This document shows, piece by piece, positions 32,774-40,411 of a DNA stretch of 64,000 nt. The DNA lies in contig NZ_AXAU01000002.1 of the NCBI RefSeq assembly GCF_000472965.1, forward strand, positions 540,751-604,750, given 5' to 3'. The stretch is from Bradyrhizobium murdochi. Its GTDB lineage: Bacteria > Pseudomonadota > Alphaproteobacteria > Rhizobiales > Xanthobacteraceae. A model generated the notes under the pieces. The model did no database searches. It saw only the letters and a program-made list of their open reading frames with translations, and had not been told where the DNA came from. Numbering within the stretch: position 1 is the stretch's first letter; every line of letters starts with the position of its first letter. Made by a program: the position numbers and the translations under genes.

Positions 32774-33952
32774 CTAACCTCGGTGAGAAGCCTCGCTCAT
32801 CGAACCGGCACCGCCTATCCATGTGCCGACGACTTCAAAGTTCGGATTGAAGGCGACAAGATCCGCGCGGTATCCGGGCGCGATCCGTCCAAGCTCGGAC
32901 TCAAGGCCCAGAAATGCTGCGGGCGTCCGAGAGGCCATGATGAGGGCATCGACAACCGAGATTCCGAGCAGCGCAACAGCGTTGCGCACCGCCTCGATCA
33001 TCGTGAGGTGAGCGCCCGCGAGCGTGCCATCGGGGCCAGTCAGGCGATTTTCGTGCAGCGTGATCCGCCTTCCTTGCAGCATGAACTGCCGCTCGTTCGT
33101 GCCCGCCAGTGGCATGGCATCGGTGACCAGCATCAATCGATCGCGTCCCTTGCAGCGAAAAGCAACCCGCAAGCCGGTGCGGTCAACGTGGATACCGTCG
33201 CAGATGATCCCTGCAAATAGCCGGTCATCCTCCAGCGCGGCGCCCACCAAGCCCGGTTCCCGGGCGTTCAACTGCGACATGGCATTGAACAGATGGGTGA
33301 CCCCCGAGACACCGCGATCGACCGCCTGCCCGATTTCGGCGGCGGTGGCGTCGCTGTGGCCGGCCGCGATACGCAATCCGACGCCGATCAATTCATCGAT
33401 CATGGACGCGGGCACGCATTCCGGGGCCAAGGTCACAATGGAGCGGCCGCGGCCGCCAAAACTTTTGATCGCAGCGAGATCGCGCCGATCGGGCACGCGT
33501 ATCTCGGCTTCCGGATGAATGCCCTTGCGAGACCTGTTGAGGGCCGGTCCTTCCAGATGAAAGCCGAGAACGCCGGGAATCTTCAGACAAGCCTCGGCGA
33601 CCGCAGCCAATCGCTCGATGACCTCGCTGCGATCGGTGATGAGGGTCGGCAAGCAGCCCGTGGTCCCCGCCTTGCGGTGCGCCTCGACGATGCGTCGAAC
33701 GCCAGTCTCCGTTGGCTGGTCGTTGAGCAGAACGCCCCCGCCTCCGTTCACCTGGATGTCGATGAATCCGGGTGCAAGGATCGCATCTCGGGGAAGACGG
33801 ATTGAGGCGCGCGCCTCCGCCTCGCCGAAGGTGACGCTTTCAATCCGCCCCTGCGAGATCCTGACCGACCCCGGCCCACGCATCTCGGCACCATCAAAGA
33901 CATGCTGCGCGGCAATGGTGAGAGAGGAAGAACCAGCGTGGCCCATCAGCAT
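32774..33952 (-). CDS. nagA: N-acetylglucosamine-6-phosphate deacetylase
   Basis: This 392-residue amidohydrolase removes acetate from GlcNAc-6-phosphate. Family motifs: LAPGFIDIQVNGGGG, LGFHLEGPALN (metal Glu), IAAGHSDATAAEI (His), GVTHLFNAMSQL (His), GIICDGIHVD and LVTDAMPLAG (catalytic Asp). The ATG at 33952 or 33946 fits the family; the frame runs to a TTG at 34000. Its product, GlcN-6-P, is the substrate of the SIS-domain deaminase encoded in the divergent arm. It is followed without a gap by the aspartokinase-like gene. Confidence 0.9.
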   Translation of the reverse strand: MLMGHAGSSSLTIAAQHVFDGAEMRGPGSVRISQGRIESVTFGEAEARASIRLPRDAILAPGFIDIQVNGGGGVLLNDQPTETGVRRIVEAHRKAGTTGCLPTLITDRSEVIERLAAVAEACLKIPGVLGFHLEGPALNRSRKGIHPEAEIRVPDRRDLAAIKSFGGRGRSIVTLAPECVPASMIDELIGVGLRIAAGHSDATAAEIGQAVDRGVSGVTHLFNAMSQLNAREPGLVGAALEDDRLFAGIICDGIHVDRTGLRVAFRCKGRDRLMLVTDAMPLAGTNERQFMLQGRRITLHENRLTGPDGTLAGAHLTMIEAVRNAVALLGISVVDALIMASRTPAAFLGLESELGRIAPGYRADLVAFNPNFEVVGTWIGGAGSMSEASHRG

Positions 33953-33973
33953 TGATCCGAGAATGGCAGTCAC

Positions 33974-33992
33974 GGACTCGTGAGGCGAGTCC
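33974..33992. promoter_or_regulatory. Palindromic operator candidate between the two amino-sugar arms
   Basis: GGACTCG-TGAGG-CGAGTCC is a perfect inverted repeat with 7-base arms, sitting in the ~110-base divergent promoter region between nagA and the kinase gene. Its size and position suit a regulator of both arms. No regulator gene is seen in the locus. Confidence 0.5.
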
Positions 33993-34064
33993 CCGTACAA
34001 GAGTTCATATGTACACCAAGGCGCTTTGGGAGGACCCGGAGCGAAACCTTCGCGTTAACTTTCC

Positions 34065-35012
34065 ATGGGAACAAAAGGTACCACGTATCTCGGCATTGAT
34101 GGCGGCGGAACCCGCTGCCGCGCCCGGATCGAGGACGAAAACGGCAGGGTACTCGGTGCAGCAAGCTCGGGGCCTGCCACGACGCGGATTGGCTTCGAGA
34201 AGGCCTGGCGGTCCATCATGGAGGCCACTGAAGCGGCAGCCGCACAGGCCGGACTGACGCACGAGGATTTCGCGCGGATGCACGCCGGAATTGGCCTTGC
34301 CGGTCTTGGTCGCCGGGGTGCGGAAGCGGCACTCAACAAGATCGCGCATCCCTTTGCCTCCGTCATCTTCATCAGCGACGGCTTGGCGGCCTGTCTCGGC
34401 GCCCATAGCGGCGCGGACGGGGCTATCGTGGTAGCCGGCACAGGCTCGGTGGGTGTCGGCCTCATCGATGGCCGCGAAATCCGTATCGCCGGTTACGGCT
34501 TTCCCGTGTCGGACGAAGGCAGCGGTGCCGACATCGGCCTGCAGGTTGTGCGACTGGCGTTGCGGGCCGCGGATCGCCGCGGCGAGCTGACCCCATTGCT
34601 GTCAGAGGTGCTGGGCGCATTCGATCATGATCCTTATCAGGCGGTGGCTTGGTCTGAAGAAGCCAGGGCCACGGACTACGCTGCGTTCGCGCCGATCGTG
34701 ATGCGGCACGCCAATCAGGGCGATCCGGTCGGCCGTCGCATTGTGGAACGCGCGGCCGATGCCATTGGCGATCTGCTCGATCTGTTTCTGGCGAGAGGAA
34801 TTGACCGGCTCTCGCTGGTGGGCGGGCTCGCGGATGCCATTACGCCCTGGCTGACGCCTGACCTGCGTGCCCGCCTGCGGTGTCCCGACGCCGACGCGGC
34901 GGCCGGCGCGTTACTGGTTGCGCGGGGGCGGCTTGACTTGCCCAAGAGAGAACTGCCCGAGAGAGAACTGCCCGAGAGAGAAGCTGACCAGGCTTCAAAG
35001 TTCCGCGTTTGA
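34065..35012 (+). CDS. BadF/BadG-type kinase, likely N-acetylglucosamine kinase
   Basis: This 315-residue sugar kinase of the BadF/BadG/BcrA/BcrD ATPase family has the phosphate-1 loop YLGIDGGGTRCRARI, phosphate-2 VVAGTGSVGVGL, GYGFPVSDEGSGADIGLQ and adenosine LSLVGGLADAI. Together with nagA, murQ and the deaminase it probably phosphorylates free GlcNAc (or another recycled amino sugar) to the 6-phosphate. Its last ~20 residues carry a tandem pentapeptide (LPKRE-LPERE-LPERE) from a 15-bp DNA repeat. The ATG used lacks a good ribosome site. Confidence 0.82.
   Translation: MGTKGTTYLGIDGGGTRCRARIEDENGRVLGAASSGPATTRIGFEKAWRSIMEATEAAAAQAGLTHEDFARMHAGIGLAGLGRRGAEAALNKIAHPFASVIFISDGLAACLGAHSGADGAIVVAGTGSVGVGLIDGREIRIAGYGFPVSDEGSGADIGLQVVRLALRAADRRGELTPLLSEVLGAFDHDPYQAVAWSEEARATDYAAFAPIVMRHANQGDPVGRRIVERAADAIGDLLDLFLARGIDRLSLVGGLADAITPWLTPDLRARLRCPDADAAAGALLVARGRLDLPKRELPERELPEREADQASKFRV
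34941..34985 (+). repeat. 15-bp tandem repeat inside the kinase gene
   Basis: Three successive 15-base units (34941, 34956, 34971; unit CCCGAGAGAGAACTG with small changes in the first and last) encode a repeated L-P-(K/E)-R-E at the protein C terminus. Such in-frame units can change copy number by slippage. Confidence 0.85.
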
Positions 35013-35031
35013 TGGCACATGGATCAACGAT

Positions 35032-35976
35032 ATGGCCACCGAAGAAGTCGATCCCCGCTTTGCCGATCTTGATGCATGGCCGCTGACGTCGGCGATGGAA
35101 GCGATGTGGGAGGGCCAGCTTGCGGCAGTCGCGGCGATCGGCCACGCCCTTCCCGCGATCACGGCGGCGACCGAAGCGGCCAAGGCGGCACTGGGCGATC
35201 GCGGACGCATTGTGTATGTCGGCGCCGGCACCTCGGGCCGCGTGGCAGTCCAGGACGGCGCCGAGCTGATGCCGACCTTCGCCTGGCCCAGCGAGCGCGT
35301 CCGCTTCATCGTCGCCGGCGGAGAACGCGCGTTCGTCACCAGCATCGAGGGCGCGGAGGATGATGTCGATGATGCGGTCACGCAGATCAATGCCGCGCGG
35401 CTCACAGCGCATGACGTGGTGATCGCCGTTGCCGCCAGCGGGACAACGCCGTTCACGGTCGCGGCGCTGCAGCAGTCAGGCTCTTTCGGTGCAGTGACGA
35501 TCGGTGTCGCCAACAATCCCGGCACCGCACTGTTGGCATCGGCAAAGTTTCCGATCTTGATCGAGACCGGCCGCGAGCTGATCGCCGGCTCCACGCGGAT
35601 GAAGGCGGGCACCGCGCAGAAGATTGTGCTCAACCTGATCTCCTCAGGGATCATGCTGCGCCTTGGCCGGGTGTATCGTGGCATGATGGTGAACATGCAG
35701 CCGACGAATGCCAAGCTGAAGCGGCGCGCCGAGGCCATGGTGGCGCAAATCGCGCACTGTGAGCCGTCGCACGCAGCACGCTCGCTTGAGCAGGCCGAAG
35801 GAGACATCAAGACGGCAGGCCTTCTGGCGTTGGGTCTCGACAGGGTTGATGCCGAGACCATTCTGAAAAGCTGTGACGGCAACCTTCGGCGCGTGTTTGC
35901 CGAGCTCACCAAGGATCGCAACCGGCATCCCAAGGAAGCGGCGCCGCGCAAGCAAGGCGGAGCGGTTGAGCCGTGA
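35032..35976 (+). CDS. murQ: N-acetylmuramic acid 6-phosphate etherase
   Basis: This 314-residue SIS-domain enzyme cleaves the lactyl ether of MurNAc-6-phosphate to give GlcNAc-6-phosphate, a step of peptidoglycan recycling. Motifs: IVYVGAGTSGRVAVQDGAEL, IVAGGERAFVTSIEGAEDD (with the catalytic Glu), AVAASGTTPF and ETGRELIAGSTRMKAGTAQKIVLN. The ATG at 35032 matches the normal family N terminus. Its stop overlaps the start of the next gene (GTGA). Product flow: MurQ to NagA to the deaminase. Confidence 0.93.
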   Translation: MATEEVDPRFADLDAWPLTSAMEAMWEGQLAAVAAIGHALPAITAATEAAKAALGDRGRIVYVGAGTSGRVAVQDGAELMPTFAWPSERVRFIVAGGERAFVTSIEGAEDDVDDAVTQINAARLTAHDVVIAVAASGTTPFTVAALQQSGSFGAVTIGVANNPGTALLASAKFPILIETGRELIAGSTRMKAGTAQKIVLNLISSGIMLRLGRVYRGMMVNMQPTNAKLKRRAEAMVAQIAHCEPSHAARSLEQAEGDIKTAGLLALGLDRVDAETILKSCDGNLRRVFAELTKDRNRHPKEAAPRKQGGAVEP

Positions 35977-36986
35977 CGACATCCGCGATGGCGAGCGAAA
36001 TCGGGGAAAGCGCGGATGTAGTCGCCAAAATCGTTCGTAACCGCCATGCCACGCGCGACATCGCACAGCGGATCGGGATTGGCTCCGCCCCCCTGTGCGT
36101 CGTGTGCGGCCGAGGAAGCTCTGGGCATGCCGGGGTTTTCTTGAGATACCTTGTCGAGACGCGGCTTCGCCTTGCCGTATCAGCCAGCGCTCCTTCGGTG
36201 ATCACCGCATTTCGCACGCCCTTGATGCTGCGCCGTGCGCTGTTCATCGTGATCTCGCAATCCGGGCGCAGTCCGGATCTTGTCGCGGCGACGAGGTCGG
36301 CCCGCGCCGCAGGCGCCCGCACCATCGCCATCGTCAATGCGACGCCTTCGCCGGTGGCTGACGAAGCGGAGTTCGTCGTTCCGATCGAAGCCGGCCAAGA
36401 GCACTCCGTAGCGGCGACCAAGACCGTGATTGGCTCGATGGCCGCTGGCGCCGGACTTATTGCCGAGCTGGCGGAAGATCGTGCGCTGCGGTCGGCTCTC
36501 GACAGGCTGCCCGAGCGCCTGCACCGCGCGATGGCGCTCGACTGGTCCGAGATTGCCGATGATCTCGCCAAGGCGTCAGCCGTGTTTGTGGCGGCGCGGG
36601 GCCTGGGCCTGGGCTCGGCGCGGGAGATCGCGCTCAAACTCTCGGAAATTCTGCGCCTGCCTTCCATTGGTCTGAGCGCCGCCGAGCTGCAGCATGGGCC
36701 GCGCGCCGCGTTGTCATCCCGCACGCCGGTTATCATGATGCGCCTCATGGATGAAACGGCGGCCACGGTGGACGCGCTGGCGGAAGAATTGCGCGAGCAA
36801 AAGATCGCGCTGCATCTATGCGGCGGACCGCATGGCTCGCTGCCCTGGTTGGCCGAGGATGACCCCGCCACCGATCCGATCACCATGCTCGTGCCGGCCT
36901 ATCGGATGATCGAGCAGACGGCGCGCGCCTGCGGATTTGACCCGGATCGTCCCCCTCGCCTGAGCAAGATTACCGAGACGTTTTGA
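35973..36986 (+). CDS. SIS-domain glucosamine-6-phosphate deaminase/isomerase-like enzyme
   Basis: This 337-residue protein has two SIS domains and resembles the isomerase half of GlmS without the glutamine amidotransferase half, as in NagB-II/AgaS-type deaminases: CGRGSSGHAGVFLRYLVE, VISQSGRSPDLVAATRSA, QEHSVAATKTVIG and ARGLGLGSAREIALKLSEI. It most likely turns GlcN-6-P into fructose-6-P and ammonia, the last step after MurQ and NagA. The start is a GTG overlapping the murQ stop, so the two are coupled. Confidence 0.85.
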   Translation: MTTSAMASEIGESADVVAKIVRNRHATRDIAQRIGIGSAPLCVVCGRGSSGHAGVFLRYLVETRLRLAVSASAPSVITAFRTPLMLRRALFIVISQSGRSPDLVAATRSARAAGARTIAIVNATPSPVADEAEFVVPIEAGQEHSVAATKTVIGSMAAGAGLIAELAEDRALRSALDRLPERLHRAMALDWSEIADDLAKASAVFVAARGLGLGSAREIALKLSEILRLPSIGLSAAELQHGPRAALSSRTPVIMMRLMDETAATVDALAEELREQKIALHLCGGPHGSLPWLAEDDPATDPITMLVPAYRMIEQTARACGFDPDRPPRLSKITETF

Positions 36987-37022
36987 CAGCCGACTGATCG
37001 CTGGCTGGCGACCGAAAGCTGG

Positions 37023-37058
37023 ACCACCGCTGGGCCACCCAATCGCCCACGCGGTGGT
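37023..37058 (+). terminator. Strong stem-loop after the amino-sugar operon
   Basis: Arms ACCACCGCTGGGC (37023-37035) and GCCCA-C-GCGGTGGT (37045-37058, one bulged C) form a 13-bp stem with a 9-base loop, 36 bases past the deaminase stop. No T-run follows, so termination is likely but not certain. Confidence 0.5.
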
Positions 37059-37141
37059 ATAGTCATCCAGCCGACACGGCAGAGTAACGATTTGGTCGAC
37101 CGATACGTAGAACCATTATTCGATCCTTTGGGAGCCCGTGC

Positions 37142-37804
37142 ATGCCCAAAAATCCCTTTACCGATATTTGGCAGTTCCTGACCGCAACTACCGGTGATTA
37201 CCTCACTCTGGGAAACTGGCGCTATCTCATCCTGGCGTTGTTCTGGGCGCTGCTTCTCGCCAGTATCGCCGTGGCCTTCCAAAACTGGCGGGAGGATCCG
37301 GCGCAACGGACCGGCCGACATGTTGGAGTCTGGTTGGTCCGGGTCCTGATCGGCTGCATGTGGTTTGAGGGCATGTTGTGGAAACTCCCGCTGCCCGTGT
37401 CCGGTGGTCTGCAATACTGGACCGAACAGGAAACGACCCGCGCTGCATTCGAGTTTCACAGCACCTTCCTGAAGGAGGTCGTGCTACCAAACATGAAGGT
37501 CTTTGGGCCAATTGTTTTTCTTGCCGAGCTGGCGTTCGCCACTTCGATGATGCTCGGGCTTGCGGTGCGCTTCGTGGGCGTGCTGGCCCTCGCCTATGTG
37601 CTGCAACTCTGGCTCGGCATCTATCGGCCGGGCGATCCGGCCGAGTGGCCGTGGTCGTACATGTTCCTGGCCTTTCTGATGTTCCTGTTTGCGCTCGAGG
37701 GCGCCGGCCGGAGTCTCGGCTTCGATGCCTGGTTGCGCCGCAACGTGCCCGCCGTGCGCGACGGGAAGGGTTTCATCGGCTGGTTCTTCAACATCGCGGG
37801 CTAG
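37142..37804 (+). CDS. DoxX/DoxD-like membrane protein
   Basis: This 220-residue inner-membrane protein has about four to five hydrophobic segments (YLILALFWALLLASIAVAF, a RVLIGCMWFEGMLWKLP loop, VFLAELAFATSMMLGLAVRF, YMFLAFLMFLFALEGAGRS). The R...W(F)xGxxxK pattern and the ~200-residue size fit the DoxX/DoxD superfamily, whose members include the small subunit of thiosulfate:quinone oxidoreductase; most have no proven role. GGGAG lies just before the ATG. It precedes the exported methyltransferase-like gene by 30 bases and is probably cotranscribed with it. Confidence 0.75.
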   Translation: MPKNPFTDIWQFLTATTGDYLTLGNWRYLILALFWALLLASIAVAFQNWREDPAQRTGRHVGVWLVRVLIGCMWFEGMLWKLPLPVSGGLQYWTEQETTRAAFEFHSTFLKEVVLPNMKVFGPIVFLAELAFATSMMLGLAVRFVGVLALAYVLQLWLGIYRPGDPAEWPWSYMFLAFLMFLFALEGAGRSLGFDAWLRRNVPAVRDGKGFIGWFFNIAG

Positions 37805-37834
37805 TCGGTATCGGTTTGCGTAGGAGACGAACAG

Positions 37835-38578
37835 ATGATGGCACTGGCCCGCGCAGTGACGCTTCTTGTGGGCTTGGGCGCAACCTGTGGACACGCCGCT
37901 GACATCGGCTATCTGGGTCCGCCAGGAGGCCCCGCTAAGGCGTTTCCCTCGCCTCAGCGCCCAGTTGCGCAGATCGTCAGCCCAAGCCGCTCCTCCGAGG
38001 AGCGCCGCGATTCACTGAATGAGGCCGGTCGGCTCGCCCGCCTTCTTGAACTCAAGCCAGGCATGACAGTCGGCGACATTGGTGCCGGCGCTGGCTACCA
38101 CACGGTCCGTCTCTCCCGTCTCGTCGGTCCCACCGGCTCCGTCATCGCCCAGGACGTTACACGAAGTTACCTCATCGCGCTCGCCAGGCGAACGCATCGC
38201 CTGAAGCTGACAAATGTCAAATTCGCGCTGGGCGAACCACACGACCCGCGCCTGCCCGCTGCATCGCTCGATGCAGCGATCCTCGTGCACGTATATCACG
38301 AGATCGCTCAGCCTTATGCCTTCATGTACAATCTCGCGCGTGCCCTGAAGCCTGGCGCGCAGGTCGGAATTGTCGACCTCGAGCGTCCTACGTCGGAGCA
38401 CGGCACGCCAATTGAGCTCCTGCGTTGCGAGCTGTCCGCCGTCGGCTATCGCGAGGTCGCTACGCATCAGCTTGCGGGTGATACCGGATATCTCGCGGTG
38501 TTTTCGCCACCGGGGCAAGCGGGACGGAAATCGCCTGGGGACATCGTTGCCTGCGCCAATCGCGCCGGTGCGCGCTGA
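37835..38578 (+). CDS. Class I SAM-dependent methyltransferase-like protein with an export signal
   Basis: This 247-residue protein combines a signal peptide (LARAVTLLVGLGATCGHA, cleavage before AD) with a Rossmann methyltransferase domain: LARLLELKPGMTVGDIGAGAGYHTVRLSRLV (motif I), VIAQDVTRSYL and AAILVHVYHEIAQPYAFMYNLARALKPGAQVGIVD. S-adenosylmethionine is normally cytoplasmic, so an exported enzyme of this fold is odd: either the leader is a membrane anchor, or the domain has another job. AGGAGA precedes the ATG. Confidence 0.78.
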   Translation: MMALARAVTLLVGLGATCGHAADIGYLGPPGGPAKAFPSPQRPVAQIVSPSRSSEERRDSLNEAGRLARLLELKPGMTVGDIGAGAGYHTVRLSRLVGPTGSVIAQDVTRSYLIALARRTHRLKLTNVKFALGEPHDPRLPAASLDAAILVHVYHEIAQPYAFMYNLARALKPGAQVGIVDLERPTSEHGTPIELLRCELSAVGYREVATHQLAGDTGYLAVFSPPGQAGRKSPGDIVACANRAGAR

Positions 38579-38588
38579 CCACCAACCT

Positions 38589-39335
38589 TTATGGTTCGCG
38601 AGGTGTTCGCAGCTCAAGAGCAAGGCGAACGAACGTCGTCGAAATGGACCACGCGGCCTTGACGCCCGCGATGAAATTGCCGGAGACCTTCGATACGCCC
38701 CCGATCCGGCGCCGCTGCCCAACGGCGATCTCCCGTGCCGGAAGACGCGCGGCCGCGACCCGCATCAGCATTTCCAGGTTCCAGCCATATGCCTCTTCCT
38801 TCATGCCGAGACGTCTGAGTTCATCCCGGCGGACGGCACGAAACGGCGACAGGTCGGTGAAGCTTGCGCCATAGAAGAGCCGCAGGAGGAGCCCGCCAAC
38901 ATGGCCCGCGACGACCTGCTGAGGCGCGAGGCTGCCTGGCTCGCGTTCCCCACGGATGCGCGAGCCGAGAACGAAGACAGCCTGCCCCGCGACGATCGGC
39001 GATAGCAGCTCAGGAATGAATTCGGCGGGATCGCTGCCGTCGCCATCGAGGAAGACGAGAATGTCGGCATCGTTGCGCGCAGCGGCGATGCCTGCCTGGA
39101 TGGCGCGACCGTAGCCTCGCCGCGGCTCGATGATCACCCGAGCTCCGGCGGCCTCAGCCCGCTCAACCGTATGGTCCCGTGAGCCCCCGTCGACGACGAC
39201 GACTTCACTCACATTCTGCGCCAGCACCGCGGCGACAACCTGGCCAATTGCTGTTTCCTCGTCGAGGCACGGAATGACCGCCGAGACGACCGGCGAGCGG
39301 CTCGGTACGCCGATCTCCTGGGCCACCTCGCTCAC
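38589..39335 (-). CDS. Family 2 glycosyltransferase (polyprenyl-phosphate-sugar synthase type)
   Basis: This 248-residue GT-A enzyme starts VVSAVIPCLDEETAIGQVV, then EVVVVDGGSRDHTVERAEAAGA, GYGRAIQAGIAAA and the DxD-type ILVFLDGDGSDPAEFIPEL. A later acceptor-side motif is YGWNLEMLMRVAA...RRRIGGVSKVSG. The layout resembles dolichyl-phosphate-mannose synthases without membrane helices. The GTG at 39335 overlaps the stop of the radical SAM gene (GTGA), with GGAG upstream. It is the last gene of a four-gene operon and may load the lipid carrier used by the membrane transferase two genes upstream. Confidence 0.82.
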   Translation of the reverse strand: MSEVAQEIGVPSRSPVVSAVIPCLDEETAIGQVVAAVLAQNVSEVVVVDGGSRDHTVERAEAAGARVIIEPRRGYGRAIQAGIAAARNDADILVFLDGDGSDPAEFIPELLSPIVAGQAVFVLGSRIRGEREPGSLAPQQVVAGHVGGLLLRLFYGASFTDLSPFRAVRRDELRRLGMKEEAYGWNLEMLMRVAAARLPAREIAVGQRRRIGGVSKVSGNFIAGVKAAWSISTTFVRLALELRTPREP

Positions 39336-40411
39336 AGGCTCCAGCGCAGGCCGCAATTGGCGCACGCTTTGGGAGGCTTGTCCGAAAGCAGCGCCGCACG
39401 GAAGTCCCGATAGGCAGGCCCGTTCCAGATGTCCTGCAGCGACTGCTGCCCTGCATGGCCGAGCGTATAGTTCTCATAGCCATGCTGCGAAAACGGCGCG
39501 ATGCAGCACGGCAAGGCCCGGCCATTGGCCGTGAAATACATCAGCGACCACGGCCGCCGGCATAACGACCACGGCGAACCGTCGGCGCTGCCCTTCAAAC
39601 TCAACTCCGGCTCGCTCGCTGCGCCCGACGCACTGAAGGTTACGCCAAGGGAACGCGCCAGTTCTTCAGCCTGTTTGAGATAGACCGCTTCCTCCTGTGT
39701 CAGGCGGTCGAACAGGGCCTGATCCGGACGTGCCATGCCGATGGCCGATTCAGTGAAGAAAACAAGCCGCTGCAGATAGACCTCCCTGACACCGATCTCG
39801 GCTGCAACTTTCACAAATGCCGGGAGTTCCGCGACGGTCTCCTTCAGGCCCGTGAGCCACATGGAAACCAGCGGGCTGGCATGTCCCTCTCTTTCCTGCA
39901 GTTCGCGAAACGCGCGCACGTTGCGGATGATGCGGCCGAAATAATCCCTGCCGCGGATCGCCCTGAAGCTCTCGCGGTTCGATGCGTCGAGCGACACACG
40001 CAGTTCATCCAGCCCGGCATCGATCAGCGCACGGCCATTGCGCTCACTGAGGACCGTTCCATTGGTATTGAATAGTACGTAGACGCCGCGATCCTTCAGG
40101 TGTCTCACCATCCGGGGCAGGTTCGCGACCAGCATCGGCTCGCCGACTCCGTGCAGAACCGCGCGCGCCAGAGCAGGCACCTGATCGACAATCGACGTGA
40201 ATAGGTCCCAGCTCATGTCGGCCGGCGGCTCAAGCTCCTCATAGGTGCGAGGACAGGTGGTGCACAGCAGATTGCAGCGGTTGGTCACTTCCAGATAAAG
40301 GCAGACCGGCGGACGCTGTGCGATCTCGGTACGCTCGGCCGCAACCGACTCGTGATAGCGGCGCGGATCGAAGGGCGCGCCAGTGCCCTGCACTTCGCCG
40401 GAAATGTTCAT
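39332..40411 (-). CDS. Radical SAM protein with C-terminal SPASM-like cysteines
   Basis: This 359-residue enzyme carries the radical SAM cluster motif CNLLCTTCP (CxxxCxxC) within YLEVTNRCNLLCTTC, the GVGEPMLV segment, and a C-terminal auxiliary-cluster region (LCRRPW, LPCCIAPF, ACANCGLRW). SPASM enzymes typically modify peptides or carry out dehydrogenation or cofactor synthesis. The ATG at 40411 overlaps the upstream stop (ATGA). It sits among three glycosyltransferases. No short precursor-peptide gene is obvious nearby, so a small-molecule or lipid-linked substrate is as likely as a peptide. Confidence 0.85.
   Translation of the reverse strand: MNISGEVQGTGAPFDPRRYHESVAAERTEIAQRPPVCLYLEVTNRCNLLCTTCPRTYEELEPPADMSWDLFTSIVDQVPALARAVLHGVGEPMLVANLPRMVRHLKDRGVYVLFNTNGTVLSERNGRALIDAGLDELRVSLDASNRESFRAIRGRDYFGRIIRNVRAFRELQEREGHASPLVSMWLTGLKETVAELPAFVKVAAEIGVREVYLQRLVFFTESAIGMARPDQALFDRLTQEEAVYLKQAEELARSLGVTFSASGAASEPELSLKGSADGSPWSLCRRPWSLMYFTANGRALPCCIAPFSQHGYENYTLGHAGQQSLQDIWNGPAYRDFRAALLSDKPPKACANCGLRWSL

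Noticed and set aside
34867..35031. Longer N terminus for MurQ
   Set aside because: The extra 55 codons lie in the kinase gene's repeat region in another frame (CPRENCPREN) and are not part of the etherase family.
39332..40411. Arsenosugar (ArsS-type) assignment for the radical SAM gene
   Set aside because: TIGR04282-type transferases can accompany arsenosugar genes, but no ArsM methyltransferase is present and the SPASM-like cysteines do not fit ArsS.
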